From Lachnospiraceae bacterium (GTDB lineage Bacteria; Bacillota; Clostridia; Lachnospirales; Lachnospiraceae): a stretch of 64,000 bases of DNA. Below the pieces are notes generated by a model. The model saw nothing but the letters and a program-made list of their open reading frames with translations. It did no database searches and was not told the DNA's origin. The DNA lies in assembly GCA_017550425.1 (NCBI GenBank), contig JAFZPG010000014.1:1-64000 (forward strand), read 5' to 3'. Both the position numbers and the translations under genes were made by a program. Positions 53,444 through 62,445 of this stretch are shown in pieces. How positions within the stretch are numbered: position 1 is the stretch's first letter; each line of letters opens with the position of its first letter.

Positions 53444-54361
53444 GTGCAATACTACACCAGAATGACCAATTGCATATCCAGGGATCGTTATCCTTCGGCC
53501 GAACTGGTCGTAAACGACAGCGGCACGCAGGAGAAGATGCTCGGTTTCCTGTATGGGACTGCGATCGGCCGAGCCGTTTTGAAGCCCCTGGTCTCGCCTG
53601 TGGTCTCGAAGGTCTGCGGATGCTTCCTGGACAGCGGTCTCTCGAGAAGATTGATCCCGCTTTTTATCAAAAAGTGCGGTCTCGATATGACCTTTGTGAA
53701 CCGCGAGGTCGATGAATTTAAATCGTACAATGATTTCTTTACCCGTGAATTGGTGGCAAATGCAAGACCCATCGACCATACGAACGATCATCTGATCAGT
53801 CCGTGCGACTCGAAACTTCTGGTCTATGATATCGATGAGGACCTTTGCGTTCAGATCAAAAACACAAGATATACGATGCATGAACTCCTGCGGGATCAAC
53901 GTCTCGCAGAGAAATATAAAGGCGGATCCATGTTCATTTTCCGTCTGTCTGTGGATGATTACCACAGATATTGTTATATCGATGACGGAAAGAAGACGCA
54001 CAACCGTAGGATACCGGGAGTGTTCCACACGGTGCATCCTGCGGCCGGTGATCTCTATCCGATCTATAAGCAGAACACGAGAGAGTATTGCATGATGCGC
54101 ACCGAGCATTTCGGCGATGTTATCATGATGGAGGTCGGCGCGCTGAATGTCGGCCGTATCGTAAATTACAAACAAAAAGGTCGTTTCTCGCGCGGCGAAG
54201 AAAAAGGCCGCTTCGAATTCGGCGGCTCAACGATCGTTTTGTTCTTCGAAAAAGACCGGGTCGTGCCGGATCCGGATATCATGTTACACAGTCAGCTCGA
54301 CATTGAGACGAAGGTGAGCATGGGCGAAAAAATCGGCATTGGAGGAGTAGGAAATGTTTGA
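53444..54361 (+). CDS. psd: Phosphatidylserine decarboxylase
   Basis: 305 aa. The pyruvoyl-forming site is GGSTIVLFF, with Ser262 as the residue converted to pyruvate after self-cleavage. Other conserved parts are NDFFTRELV, SPCDSKLLVYD and RLSVDDYHRYCY with the His-containing motif. It decarboxylates phosphatidylserine to phosphatidylethanolamine. The start is GTG 53444 with AGGAGGAA upstream, right after pssA. Confidence 0.92.
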   Translation: MQYYTRMTNCISRDRYPSAELVVNDSGTQEKMLGFLYGTAIGRAVLKPLVSPVVSKVCGCFLDSGLSRRLIPLFIKKCGLDMTFVNREVDEFKSYNDFFTRELVANARPIDHTNDHLISPCDSKLLVYDIDEDLCVQIKNTRYTMHELLRDQRLAEKYKGGSMFIFRLSVDDYHRYCYIDDGKKTHNRRIPGVFHTVHPAAGDLYPIYKQNTREYCMMRTEHFGDVIMMEVGALNVGRIVNYKQKGRFSRGEEKGRFEFGGSTIVLFFEKDRVVPDPDIMLHSQLDIETKVSMGEKIGIGGVGNV

Positions 54362-55487
54362 AGCACAAGTGCAAGAGTTCAATCAAAAACTGGAAGGCGC
54401 GGTTGAACTTGCAAAGCAGGATCTGGAAGGTGCTACCAATGCGCTGGAGGAACTGGTTAAAGATCTGGACAATATCGTCCCCATGGAAAGTAACGAGTAC
54501 TATGAGTGTCGATATAACGCATGTGAGATCCTTTCGGATTTCAAGCTGATGGCACGTAAGTTTCCGCAGTGTGAAGCAGATCTGAAAGAGATGATCAAAT
54601 CTGCGATGGAGCTCTATAAACGTGACGAGGAAGATTATGCTCTTCACGTTTCAACGGCCTATTTCAAACTCGGAGCTTTGGGACGTATCTGCAATAATCT
54701 GGCTACGATGACCGAGCCTCGCGTTTTAAACGAGGAAGAGAAGAAGGTTTTTGATACGATCCTGAATTACTACAAACTGGCGATTCGCTATACGATCGAC
54801 GGCCTTAAGACCGGACTGATCAAGATCGTGACCCTTCATGCGACCGCTTTGGAACATATGGGTGTAATGTATGCCGACGTGGGCAATAATAAAGACGCCA
54901 TTACCGCGTTGGAACAGTCCATCAATTTCCAGAAGGCCGTCTATGAAAAAAGAGATGACCGCACGAGCGGCATCCAGCTTGCGATGCGCATGAACCTGCT
55001 CTCGAATATCTATAATCGCATGCATGATATGCCGAAGGTCGTTGAAACTTTGGAAGATTCGATCTTTGTTCTGGAGGAACTGGAGGATTCGGATCCGCTG
55101 AATATCAAGATCTTGCTGTGCCGTCACTGCCTTAATCTGGCCGGTGCTTATGCCCGAGTTCGAGAGGAGGCTTCCAAAGCTCCTGCAATGTATCAAAAAG
55201 GCGTAGCGAAAGTTGAAGAGGCTGCAAAGATCAACGAAAAAGAAGCGATCCCGGACGTGATCATGGCCAATTATCTTGCGGCTCAGTATTTCTTCGTATG
55301 CAAGCGGAATGAAGTTTGCAAACGTATGCTCAGACGCGCGGTCGAAGCCGGTACTTACTTCAAAGAAAATTCGGGCTCCGACGAGTACGATAACTTCGTA
55401 AGTATCAGTAAGAACCTTTTGGTTCGCCTTGAGGAAGAGGAAGCAAAAGCAAAAGAGCCGAAGAGGATCGACGAGACTCAAAAGTAA
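54354..55487 (+). CDS. TPR-like repeat protein
   Basis: 377 aa, mostly helical, with several tetratricopeptide-like units (for example ALEHMGVMYADVGNNKDAITALEQSI and LNLLSNIYNRMHDMPKVVETLEDSI regions). There is no signal peptide or membrane helix, so it is cytosolic. It overlaps psd by 8 nt and ends the lipid operon. It may be a scaffold; function unknown. Confidence 0.75.
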   Translation: MFEAQVQEFNQKLEGAVELAKQDLEGATNALEELVKDLDNIVPMESNEYYECRYNACEILSDFKLMARKFPQCEADLKEMIKSAMELYKRDEEDYALHVSTAYFKLGALGRICNNLATMTEPRVLNEEEKKVFDTILNYYKLAIRYTIDGLKTGLIKIVTLHATALEHMGVMYADVGNNKDAITALEQSINFQKAVYEKRDDRTSGIQLAMRMNLLSNIYNRMHDMPKVVETLEDSIFVLEELEDSDPLNIKILLCRHCLNLAGAYARVREEASKAPAMYQKGVAKVEEAAKINEKEAIPDVIMANYLAAQYFFVCKRNEVCKRMLRRAVEAGTYFKENSGSDEYDNFVSISKNLLVRLEEEEAKAKEPKRIDETQK

Positions 55488-55516
55488 AAAACCGAATAAA
55501 AAACATAAAAAGTCTA

Positions 55517-55545
55517 TTGCCTTCTTGTTGAAAGTGTGATATGCT
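55517..55545 (+). promoter_or_regulatory. Promoter of nrdD-nrdG-dut
   Basis: TTGCCT (55517-55522), 17-bp spacer, TATGCT (55540-55545), followed immediately by two NrdR boxes. Confidence 0.7.
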
Positions 55546-55556
55546 TAGCATGTTAA

Positions 55557-55604
55557 ACACGATATCTTGTGATTGATATTTGCATTTGTTACTAGATGTA
55601 GTTG
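55557..55604 (+). promoter_or_regulatory. Pair of NrdR boxes upstream of nrdD
   Basis: 55557-55572 (ACACGATATCTTGTGA) and 55589-55604 match the NrdR consensus (acaCwAtATaTwGtgt type). They are 32 bp apart, three helical turns, as expected. They lie just after the predicted start site, so NrdR would block transcription when dATP is plentiful. Confidence 0.8.
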
Positions 55605-55648
55605 TTACAGGCGAACGCTATCGGACATAAAAGCAGGGAGGTATTTTT

Positions 55649-57778
55649 ATGTTACAGGGTGTAAAAGTAATAAAAAAGGACGGAACCAAGGAGGATTTTA
55701 ATGTTCAAAAGGTCGTAGTTGCCGTCAATAAATCCGCTTACCGGGCTCTGGTCACGTTTACGCAGCAAGAGCTGGATTTTATTTGTCAGTTTGTAGAAGA
55801 GAAGGTCGAGGAACTCGGGGTCAAAGAGATCGCCATTGCGCAGATGCATAATGTCGTTGAGGGCGCTTTGGAGCGCGTGAACCCTACCGTTGCGAAATCG
55901 TACCGCGACTATCGGAACTATAAGCAGGACTTCGTCCAGATGCTGGATGAGGTCTATAAGGCCAGCCAGTCCATCATGTACATCGGCGATAAGGAGAACT
56001 CCAACACCGACAGTGCGCTCGTTTCCTCCAAACGAAGCCTGATCTTTAATGAACTTAATAAGTCCCTGTATAAGAAGTTCTTCCTGACGACGGAGGAATT
56101 GCAGGCCATCCGTGAAGGATATCTCTACATTCATGATATGGCTGCCCGTCGTGACACCATGAACTGCTGCCTGTTCAATGTCGAAGAGGTCCTGCGCGGC
56201 GGTTTCGAGATGGGTAACCTTTGGTATAACGAGCCGAAAACTCTGGATGTTGCTTTCGACGTGATCGGTGATATCGTTCTTTCTGCAGCCAGCCAGCAGT
56301 ATGGCGGTTTTACTATTCCGCAGGCGGATAAGATCCTCGAGCCTTATGCGGAAAAATCCTACGTAAAATACATCAAGAAATATACGGACCTCGGCATCAG
56401 CGAGGAGCGTGCTAAAGAAGAAGCGATCAAAGACATCGAGCGTGACTTTGAGCAGGGCTTCCAGGGATGGGAGTATAAATTTAATACCGTTGCTTCTTCC
56501 CGTGGCGACTATCCTTTCATTACTGTTACGGCCGGTATCGGTACCGGACGTTTTGCAAAAATGGCGACCATCAAGATGCTACAGGTACGTCGGAAAGGCC
56601 AGGGTAAGGCTGAGTGTAAGAAGCCCGTTCTGTTCCCTAAGATCGTGTTCCTGTACGATGAGAACCTTCACGGACCGGGCTGTGAGCTGGAGGATGTTTT
56701 CGAGGCCGGGATCGAGTGCTCTTCGAAGACCATGTATCCGGACTGGCTCTCATTGACCGGAAAGGGTTACATCGCCAGCATGTATAAGAACTACGGCGAG
56801 GTCATCTCACCGATGGGTTGCCGTGCCTTTCTGTCGCCCTGGTATGAGCGCGGCGGCATGCATCCGGCAGATGATAAGGATAAGCCTGTATTCGTCGGCC
56901 GTTTCAACATTGGCGTAGTCAGCCTGCATTTGCCCATGATCCTCGCGAAATCCCGTCAGGAATCGAAAGATTTTTACGAGGTTCTGGATTACTATCTGAA
57001 TCTGATTCGTCAGTTGCACATCCGCACCTATGCATATCTGGGCGAGATGAAGGCATCCACGAACCCTCTGGCCTACTGTGAGGGCGGCTTCTACGGCGGA
57101 CATTTGGGCATCCATGATAAGATCAAACCGGTCCTGAAGGCAGCGACCGCTTCCTTCGGTATCACGGCGTTTAACGAACTTCAGCAACTCTACAATGGCA
57201 AATCTCTCGTTGAAGACGGAGCGTTTGCCCTCGAAGTTCTGACATATATCAACAAAAAGATCGAAGAGTTCAAAGAGGCGGACGGACATCTGTACGCGAT
57301 CTACGCGACGCCGGCAGAGAACCTCTGCGGTCTGCAGGTGAAGCAGTTCCGTAAGAAGTACGGCATCGTGGAAAATGTATCCGACCGCGAATATGTAAGT
57401 AACGGTTTCCATTGCCACGTTACCGAAAATATCACGCCCATCCAGAAGCAGGATCTCGAATATCGTTTCTGGGAATTGTCCAACGGCGGTAAGATCCAGT
57501 ACGTGAAGTACCCGATCGACTACAACAAAGAAGCGATCAAAACGCTGGTCCGCAGAGCCATGAAGATGGGCTTCTACGAGGGCGTAAACATGTCGCTTGC
57601 GTACTGTGACGACTGCGGACATCAGGAGCTGGAGATGGATGTCTGCCCGAAGTGCGGCAGTCGCAATCTGACGAAGATCGACCGCATGAACGGTTATCTT
57701 TCCTACTCCAGAGTGAAGGGTGACACCCGTCTGAATGCGGCAAAGATGGCCGAGATCGCCGAAAGAAAATCAATGTAA
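55649..57778 (+). CDS. nrdD: Anaerobic (class III) ribonucleoside-triphosphate reductase, E. coli-like type
   Basis: 709 aa. An N-terminal ATP-cone (KVIKKDGTKEDF) senses dATP. The core has MNCCLFN, SPMGCRAFLSPW, TPAENLCGLQ and NGFHCHV, which fit the formate-using NrdD1 type. A zinc site follows (CDDC and CPKC) and the glycyl radical is Gly682 in RMNGYLS, close to Gly681 of the 712-aa E. coli enzyme. It reduces NTPs to dNTPs without oxygen. nrdG and dut follow. Confidence 0.96.
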   Translation: MLQGVKVIKKDGTKEDFNVQKVVVAVNKSAYRALVTFTQQELDFICQFVEEKVEELGVKEIAIAQMHNVVEGALERVNPTVAKSYRDYRNYKQDFVQMLDEVYKASQSIMYIGDKENSNTDSALVSSKRSLIFNELNKSLYKKFFLTTEELQAIREGYLYIHDMAARRDTMNCCLFNVEEVLRGGFEMGNLWYNEPKTLDVAFDVIGDIVLSAASQQYGGFTIPQADKILEPYAEKSYVKYIKKYTDLGISEERAKEEAIKDIERDFEQGFQGWEYKFNTVASSRGDYPFITVTAGIGTGRFAKMATIKMLQVRRKGQGKAECKKPVLFPKIVFLYDENLHGPGCELEDVFEAGIECSSKTMYPDWLSLTGKGYIASMYKNYGEVISPMGCRAFLSPWYERGGMHPADDKDKPVFVGRFNIGVVSLHLPMILAKSRQESKDFYEVLDYYLNLIRQLHIRTYAYLGEMKASTNPLAYCEGGFYGGHLGIHDKIKPVLKAATASFGITAFNELQQLYNGKSLVEDGAFALEVLTYINKKIEEFKEADGHLYAIYATPAENLCGLQVKQFRKKYGIVENVSDREYVSNGFHCHVTENITPIQKQDLEYRFWELSNGGKIQYVKYPIDYNKEAIKTLVRRAMKMGFYEGVNMSLAYCDDCGHQELEMDVCPKCGSRNLTKIDRMNGYLSYSRVKGDTRLNAAKMAEIAERKSM

Positions 57779-57791
57779 ACGGAGACAGAAG

Positions 57792-58289
57792 ATGCGTTAT
57801 CATAACATAACGAAGGACGATATGTTGAACGGAGACGGACTCCGGGTGGTCCTTTGGGTGAGCGGTTGCTCGCATTGCTGTGAGGGATGCCAAAACCCTA
57901 TTACATGGGATTGCGAAGGCGGACTTCCCTTTGACGATGCTGCCAAACGGGAAATATTCGATGAACTGGATAAAGACTATATCTCAGGCATTACTTTCAG
58001 CGGCGGCGATCCGTTGTTTTATAAGAACCGGCCGGATGTTGCCGCATTGATCGACGAGATCCGGGAAAAATATCCGGATAAGACGATCTGGCTCTACACC
58101 GGTTATGACTGGGAAGCGATCCGTGACCTTCCGATGATGCGTAAGATCGACGTCGTGATCGATGGGCAGTTTGTGATCGACCTGCTGGATAAGCAGCTGA
58201 AGTGGCGCGGAAGTTCCAACCAGAAAGTCATTGACGTGCAAAAAAGCCTGCAGAACGAGGATAAAGAAGCAGTCCTGTTTTGCGACTGA
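57792..58289 (+). CDS. nrdG: Anaerobic ribonucleotide reductase activating protein
   Basis: 165 aa radical SAM enzyme. Cluster motif CSHCCEGC (Cys spacing CxxxCxxC) near residue 26, then GITFSGGDPLF. It installs the glycyl radical on NrdD. ATG 57792, preceded by GGAGA, is 14 nt after nrdD; upstream in-frame codons overlap nrdD and are not NrdG-like. Because only one nrdG is seen, it may serve both reductases. Confidence 0.95.
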   Translation: MRYHNITKDDMLNGDGLRVVLWVSGCSHCCEGCQNPITWDCEGGLPFDDAAKREIFDELDKDYISGITFSGGDPLFYKNRPDVAALIDEIREKYPDKTIWLYTGYDWEAIRDLPMMRKIDVVIDGQFVIDLLDKQLKWRGSSNQKVIDVQKSLQNEDKEAVLFCD

Positions 58290-58328
58290 CTCTGTAAGAA
58301 GATAGATAACAAACAGGAAGGATATTAT

Positions 58329-58778
58329 ATGCAAAAGGATATCATGGCTAAGATCAAGATCCGGTATGTATCCGATCAGATCGAGAAACTTACGTATATC
58401 GACGGCAAGTCGGACTGGATCGACCTTCGGGCTGCTGAGGATGTAGTACTGAAGGCGGGCGAGTTCAGACTGATCAGCCTGGGTGTGTGCATGCAGTTAC
58501 CGGAAGGATATGAGGCACACATTGTTCCGAGGAGCTCGACTTATAAGAATTTCGGAGTTCTTCAGGCAAACCATATGGGGGTCGTTGACTGTTCCTATTG
58601 CGGCAATAATGACATCTGGCGCTTCCCCGCGCTGGCTATGCGCGATACCGAGATCCACGTCGGGGACCGCATCTGCCAGTTCCGCATTATGGAGAACCAG
58701 CCGAAGATCGTGTTTGAAGAGGTCGACAACCTCGAAGGAGCCGATCGCGGTGGTTTCGGAAGCACCGGAATCGTATAA
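58329..58778 (+). CDS. dut: dUTP diphosphatase
   Basis: 149 aa trimer-type dUTPase. Motifs: IDLRAAEDV (1), [11 protein letters not shown] (2), GVVDCSYCG (3), RICQFRI (4) and the C-terminal RGGFGSTG (5). It hydrolyses dUTP to dUMP, protecting DNA and feeding thymidylate synthesis. The insertion between motifs 3 and 4 ([21 protein letters not shown]) is a little long. Third gene of the nrdD operon; GGAAGG precedes the ATG. Confidence 0.92.
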   Translation: MQKDIMAKIKIRYVSDQIEKLTYIDGKSDWIDLRAAEDVVLKAGEFRLISLGVCMQLPEGYEAHIVPRSSTYKNFGVLQANHMGVVDCSYCGNNDIWRFPALAMRDTEIHVGDRICQFRIMENQPKIVFEEVDNLEGADRGGFGSTGIV

Positions 58779-58783
58779 AAAAT

Positions 58784-58817
58784 ACGGCTGATCCGTCGTA
58801 TGCGACGGGTCAGCCGT
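58784..58817 (-). terminator. Terminator for degV (and partly dut)
   Basis: 15-bp stem (58784-58798 with 58803-58817, loop TATG) followed on the minus strand by six T. The plus-strand tract is poor. Confidence 0.85.
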
Positions 58818-58838
58818 AGGTTATTCATTCGATCGATT

Positions 58839-59702
58839 TTATCGTTTTTCACCCATGAAGAACAGAGCGACGGTTCCGGGACCGGAATGTGCTCCGATGG
58901 TCGGAGAGATGTAATTGATGATCTTGCAGTCAATGCCGAAACGGCTCTTTACCTGAGCGGCCACATATTTGGCATCCTCAAGGCAGTCGCCGTGACCCAG
59001 AAAGATCGTATCGTTCTCCCAGTCACCGAGGGAAGCGCCCATGTTGTCGACCAAAGCATTCAGAGACTTCTTACGGCCGATGGACTTGCCGACGGGCTTC
59101 AGAAGGCCTTCGTCATCTACATGAAGAACGGGCTTCAGGTTGACCAGGGTGCCGACGATCGCTGCGGTTTTGGAAACACGGCCGCCGCGGTGCAGGTGAA
59201 AGAGGTCATTGACTGTGAACTGATGGCAGAAGTGAAGGATGTTAGCTTTCAGCCAGTCGGCGATCTCTTCCATGGATCTGCCCTGTTCCTTCATCATAAC
59301 GGCTTTATATACGACCAGGCCCTGTCCGAGAGAAGCGGAGAGCGAGTCGATCACAATGATCTTGCGATCGGGGAATTCCTCCATTAATGTGTTAGCACCG
59401 ACAAATGCATTTTGGCATGTGGAGCTTAATCCGGAGGAAAAAGCTATATGCAGGATGTCATATCCTTCCGCAACATAAGGGCGGATCTTCTCGATAAAAC
59501 CTTCCGGGTTCATCGCGTTGGTAGTCGGTAATAAGCCTTCACGCATCTTAGCGTAGAATGTCTGCGGAGCCATCTGGCAGTCCGGACCGTAGGAAATGCC
59601 ATCCATGATGTAGTAAAGGCTGACAACGGGAATGTTGTATTCTTTCACGAAATCATCCGGCAGATCGCAAGTGGAGTCGGTAGTGATCAAAAATCGTTTC
59701 AT
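58839..59702 (-). CDS. DegV family fatty-acid-binding protein
   Basis: 287 aa. DegV signature TTDSTCDLP at the N-terminus, then AFSSGLSSTCQNA, SLSASLGQG and LHRGGRVSK. The C-terminus has IGAHSGPGTVALFF. DegV (FakB-like) proteins bind fatty acids for FakA kinase; the kinase gene is not in this window. ATG 59702 is used because AGGG precedes it; an upstream frame extension is leader. Confidence 0.9.
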   Translation of the reverse strand: MKRFLITTDSTCDLPDDFVKEYNIPVVSLYYIMDGISYGPDCQMAPQTFYAKMREGLLPTTNAMNPEGFIEKIRPYVAEGYDILHIAFSSGLSSTCQNAFVGANTLMEEFPDRKIIVIDSLSASLGQGLVVYKAVMMKEQGRSMEEIADWLKANILHFCHQFTVNDLFHLHRGGRVSKTAAIVGTLVNLKPVLHVDDEGLLKPVGKSIGRKKSLNALVDNMGASLGDWENDTIFLGHGDCLEDAKYVAAQVKSRFGIDCKIINYISPTIGAHSGPGTVALFFMGEKR

Positions 59703-59750
59703 AGGGACCCTTTCTGAACTGTGTTTCTGTACGTAATGTACGCATGGATT

Positions 59751-59779
59751 ATTGTAGCACAGAATATAAAATGATACAA
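59751..59779 (-). promoter_or_regulatory. Promoter of degV
   Basis: Minus strand: TTGTAT (59779-59774), 17-bp spacer, TACAAT (59756-59751). The 97-bp spacer to the divergent lipoprotein gene carries a GTAC-NNNNN-GTAC repeat. Confidence 0.7.
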
Positions 59780-59799
59780 GGGAAACTCGGGAGATAGTT

Positions 59800-60990
59800 A
59801 TGAAGAAAAATACAAGGATCGTAATATCGTTGGTCGCGGCGCTGCTTTTATGCGGTTGCAGTTCCGAGGCAGTCATGCTGAAATCCGACGGTATTACGTT
59901 GTATAATTCGAAAAATTATAAAGAGGCAGAGAAGATCTTTCTGCAGGCGATCTCACTCGATGAAGGCAATGCGTCCATTTACAGTGACCTGGGAATGAAC
60001 TATATCGAGATGAAGGATTATGAGAAAGCCATGAAAGCTTTTGATACCTCCATCGAACTGGATAAAGACCAGCAGGCGGCTTATCGCGGTAAGGGACTGG
60101 TTTATCTGGAGCAGAAAAACTATGATGCTGCGATCGGTGAGTTTACTCATGCGATAAAAAACACCGGCACACGTGTCGGAGCCATCGATTACGATATATT
60201 GTCCTATCGTGCTCAGGCAGAAGCGGCCGGCGGTTTTTATCAGGAGGCACTGGCTTCCCTGAATGCCTTGGTCGAACTTGACGTTCATAAGGCGGATTCT
60301 CTGTTCCTGCGCGGGATCGTGTATATCCGAAGCGGTTCGTTTGATAAAGGAGTCAATGATCTCAAAGCCTGTGCGGATCTGTCAGCCGATCCGTTTTTGG
60401 ACTTTAGGATCTATGAAACGTTGGCAGATCTTGGTTATGCCGAAGCGGGCGTGGAATTCCTCAATAAGATCTTTGAAAGCACGGAAGAGACGGATGATCT
60501 GCATTTGCTGAAAGGAAAGGCTTACTATCTGCTCGGGAAATATACCAACGCGATCCAGGAACTGGTGACCCCGATTAAAAACAATAATGCTTCGGCGGTG
60601 CTTTATGCCGGTTTGTGTCACGAAAACCTCGGAGATTTCAAAAAGGCGGAGTCGGTCTACAAGAGTTTCCTTCAGACGAATTCCAAGGGAAGAAATGATG
60701 CCGACACTCAGGCGATCTTGGCACAATGCGCTTATTCACAGTACGAACTGTGTGATTTCGCCAGCGCTAAGCACAGCATTGCCTCCGCGATCGCAATAGG
60801 AGATCATGGCTGCATGGACGATCTGTATTGGAACGAGATCATGATCTTATATCAGCTCGGAGAATATCAAAACGCCTATGATAAGGCTTTGGCCTATAAA
60901 GAAACATTTCCGGACGATGCACGCATCGAAGCCGAGATCTCCGTATTATCCATGAAACTTCCGCAAGCGGACACAGGAGTTATTGAATGA
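59800..60990 (+). CDS. TPR-repeat lipoprotein
   Basis: 396 aa. Signal with lipobox LCGC (Cys20). The rest is TPR units, clear at about 25-130 (ALSLDEGNASIYSDLGMNYI-like helices) and again at about 210-390. It is anchored outside the membrane and probably binds proteins. Its stop overlaps the hflX start in an ATGA arrangement. Confidence 0.82.
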   Translation: MKKNTRIVISLVAALLLCGCSSEAVMLKSDGITLYNSKNYKEAEKIFLQAISLDEGNASIYSDLGMNYIEMKDYEKAMKAFDTSIELDKDQQAAYRGKGLVYLEQKNYDAAIGEFTHAIKNTGTRVGAIDYDILSYRAQAEAAGGFYQEALASLNALVELDVHKADSLFLRGIVYIRSGSFDKGVNDLKACADLSADPFLDFRIYETLADLGYAEAGVEFLNKIFESTEETDDLHLLKGKAYYLLGKYTNAIQELVTPIKNNNASAVLYAGLCHENLGDFKKAESVYKSFLQTNSKGRNDADTQAILAQCAYSQYELCDFASAKHSIASAIAIGDHGCMDDLYWNEIMILYQLGEYQNAYDKALAYKETFPDDARIEAEISVLSMKLPQADTGVIE

Positions 60991-62231
60991 TCGAATTAAA
61001 AGAAGAGATTAAACGCTTTGTTTTGGTCGGCGTAAGCACCGGTGACCCGGAAAGCCTGCAGGACTCTCTGGATGAATTGGAGGAGCTACTGAAGACTGCC
61101 GGCGGCGTGGCTTGCGATCGCCTCGTCCAGAATCTGGAACGCATCCATCCGGTGACCTACGTTGGCAGTGGTAAACTTGACGAACTTCGCATGCTGGTGC
61201 AGTCGCATGATGCGGCCGGCGTGATCTGCGATGATGAATTAAGTCCCGTGCAGTATCGTAACATGGAGGATGCTTTGGACTGTGCCGTGTTAGATCGTAC
61301 GATGCTGATCCTCGATATATTTGCCGCGCATGCTGCTTCGGCAGAAGGAAAACTTCAGGTCGAACTCGCCATGCAAAAATACCGGGCGGCCCGCCTGGTC
61401 GGACTGCGAAAGAGCCTGTCGCGACTGGGCGGCGGTATCGGTACGCGAGGACCCGGTGAAAAAAAACTGGAGACCGACCGCAGACTCATCCACGAGAGGA
61501 TCGGTTTCCTGAAGCAGGAACTCAAGAAGGTCGTTAAGAACCGCGAAGCACAGCGAAAGAACCGCGAGCGCAGCCTGCATATGTCGGCGGCTTTGGTCGG
61601 ATACACGAACGCCGGCAAATCCACACTGCTGAATCTGCTCACAGGCGCAGATGTCCTCTCCGAGAACAAACTGTTTGCCACCTTGGACACAACGACGCGT
61701 GTTTTGAAGTTTGAAAACAAAGAGGAAATGCTTCTGACCGATACGGTAGGGTTTATTCGCAAACTGCCGCATGACGTGATCGATGCGTTTAAGAGCACCC
61801 TTGAGGAGGCTGTGCACTGTGACCTGATCCTGCATGTTGTGGACGCATCTTCGCCGATGATGGATGTACAGATGCAGGTCGTGAAAGATACGTTACGGGA
61901 ACTCAATGCAGGCGACAAGCCCGTCATCACGGTGTTTAATAAATGTGATGTCGTTCGTGAGAAAAACGGCGGAGATCTTCCGAGGCTGAAAGACTTCTCG
62001 TCGGAAGCATCTGTGATGATCAGTGCCAAAACAAACGAGGGCGTGGACGAACTGAAGGAACTTCTGGCTTCGTACATGCATAAGGATATGGTCTACCGGG
62101 AAGGGCTGATCGGTTTTGCCGAAAGCGCGAAGCTTACATTGATCCGAAAGTACGGAAGATTGATCAGCCAGGAATATCGTGAAGACGGAATTTTTATATG
62201 CGCATATCTTCCGAAGGAGATGAATCTCTAG
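60987..62231 (+). CDS. hflX: GTPase HflX
   Basis: 414 aa. An N-terminal HflX domain (YVGSGKLDELR, RTMLILDIFAAHA, LGGGIGTRGPGEKKLE with the conserved glycine-rich loop) is followed by GTPase motifs GYTNAGKST, DTVGFIRKLP and NKCD. HflX splits ribosomes in stress and recovery. It overlaps the lipoprotein gene by 4 nt. Confidence 0.96.
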   Translation: MIELKEEIKRFVLVGVSTGDPESLQDSLDELEELLKTAGGVACDRLVQNLERIHPVTYVGSGKLDELRMLVQSHDAAGVICDDELSPVQYRNMEDALDCAVLDRTMLILDIFAAHAASAEGKLQVELAMQKYRAARLVGLRKSLSRLGGGIGTRGPGEKKLETDRRLIHERIGFLKQELKKVVKNREAQRKNRERSLHMSAALVGYTNAGKSTLLNLLTGADVLSENKLFATLDTTTRVLKFENKEEMLLTDTVGFIRKLPHDVIDAFKSTLEEAVHCDLILHVVDASSPMMDVQMQVVKDTLRELNAGDKPVITVFNKCDVVREKNGGDLPRLKDFSSEASVMISAKTNEGVDELKELLASYMHKDMVYREGLIGFAESAKLTLIRKYGRLISQEYREDGIFICAYLPKEMNL

Positions 62232-62258
62232 TGTTTTCGGGCTTAAAATGATCCTTCT

Positions 62259-62300
62259 TACACTTGGAAAGTACGATTTTCTTTCCAAGTGTATTTATTT
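62259..62300 (+). terminator. Terminator after hflX
   Basis: TACACTTGGAAAG (62259-62271) pairs with 62281-62293, then TTTATTT. Confidence 0.88.
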
Positions 62301-62306
62301 CAGTAC

Positions 62307-62352
62307 ATACCATATATTGTGCTTTTGCCTGTTGACACCCACCATATTGTGT
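62307..62352 (+). promoter_or_regulatory. Pair of NrdR boxes upstream of the second nrdD
   Basis: Box 1 (62307-62322) matches the NrdR consensus at almost all positions; box 2 (62337-62352) has a perfect right half. They are 30 bp apart. Box 2 lies within the promoter spacer. Confidence 0.75.
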
Positions 62353-62360
62353 GCTACAAT
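62332..62360 (+). promoter_or_regulatory. Promoter of the second nrdD
   Basis: TTGACA (62332-62337), 17-bp spacer, TACAAT (62355-62360). Confidence 0.85.
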
Positions 62361-62445
62361 AAGGCATAACAACACTAAACCTACTCCTTTTGACTGTATT
62401 TTTGTCGGGAGCGATCGAAAAATGATATAAAAAGAGGGAACGATT

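Noticed and set aside
53429..54175. Minus-strand frame of about 250 codons opposite psd
   Set aside because: psd has clear catalytic motifs on the plus strand; this is its shadow.
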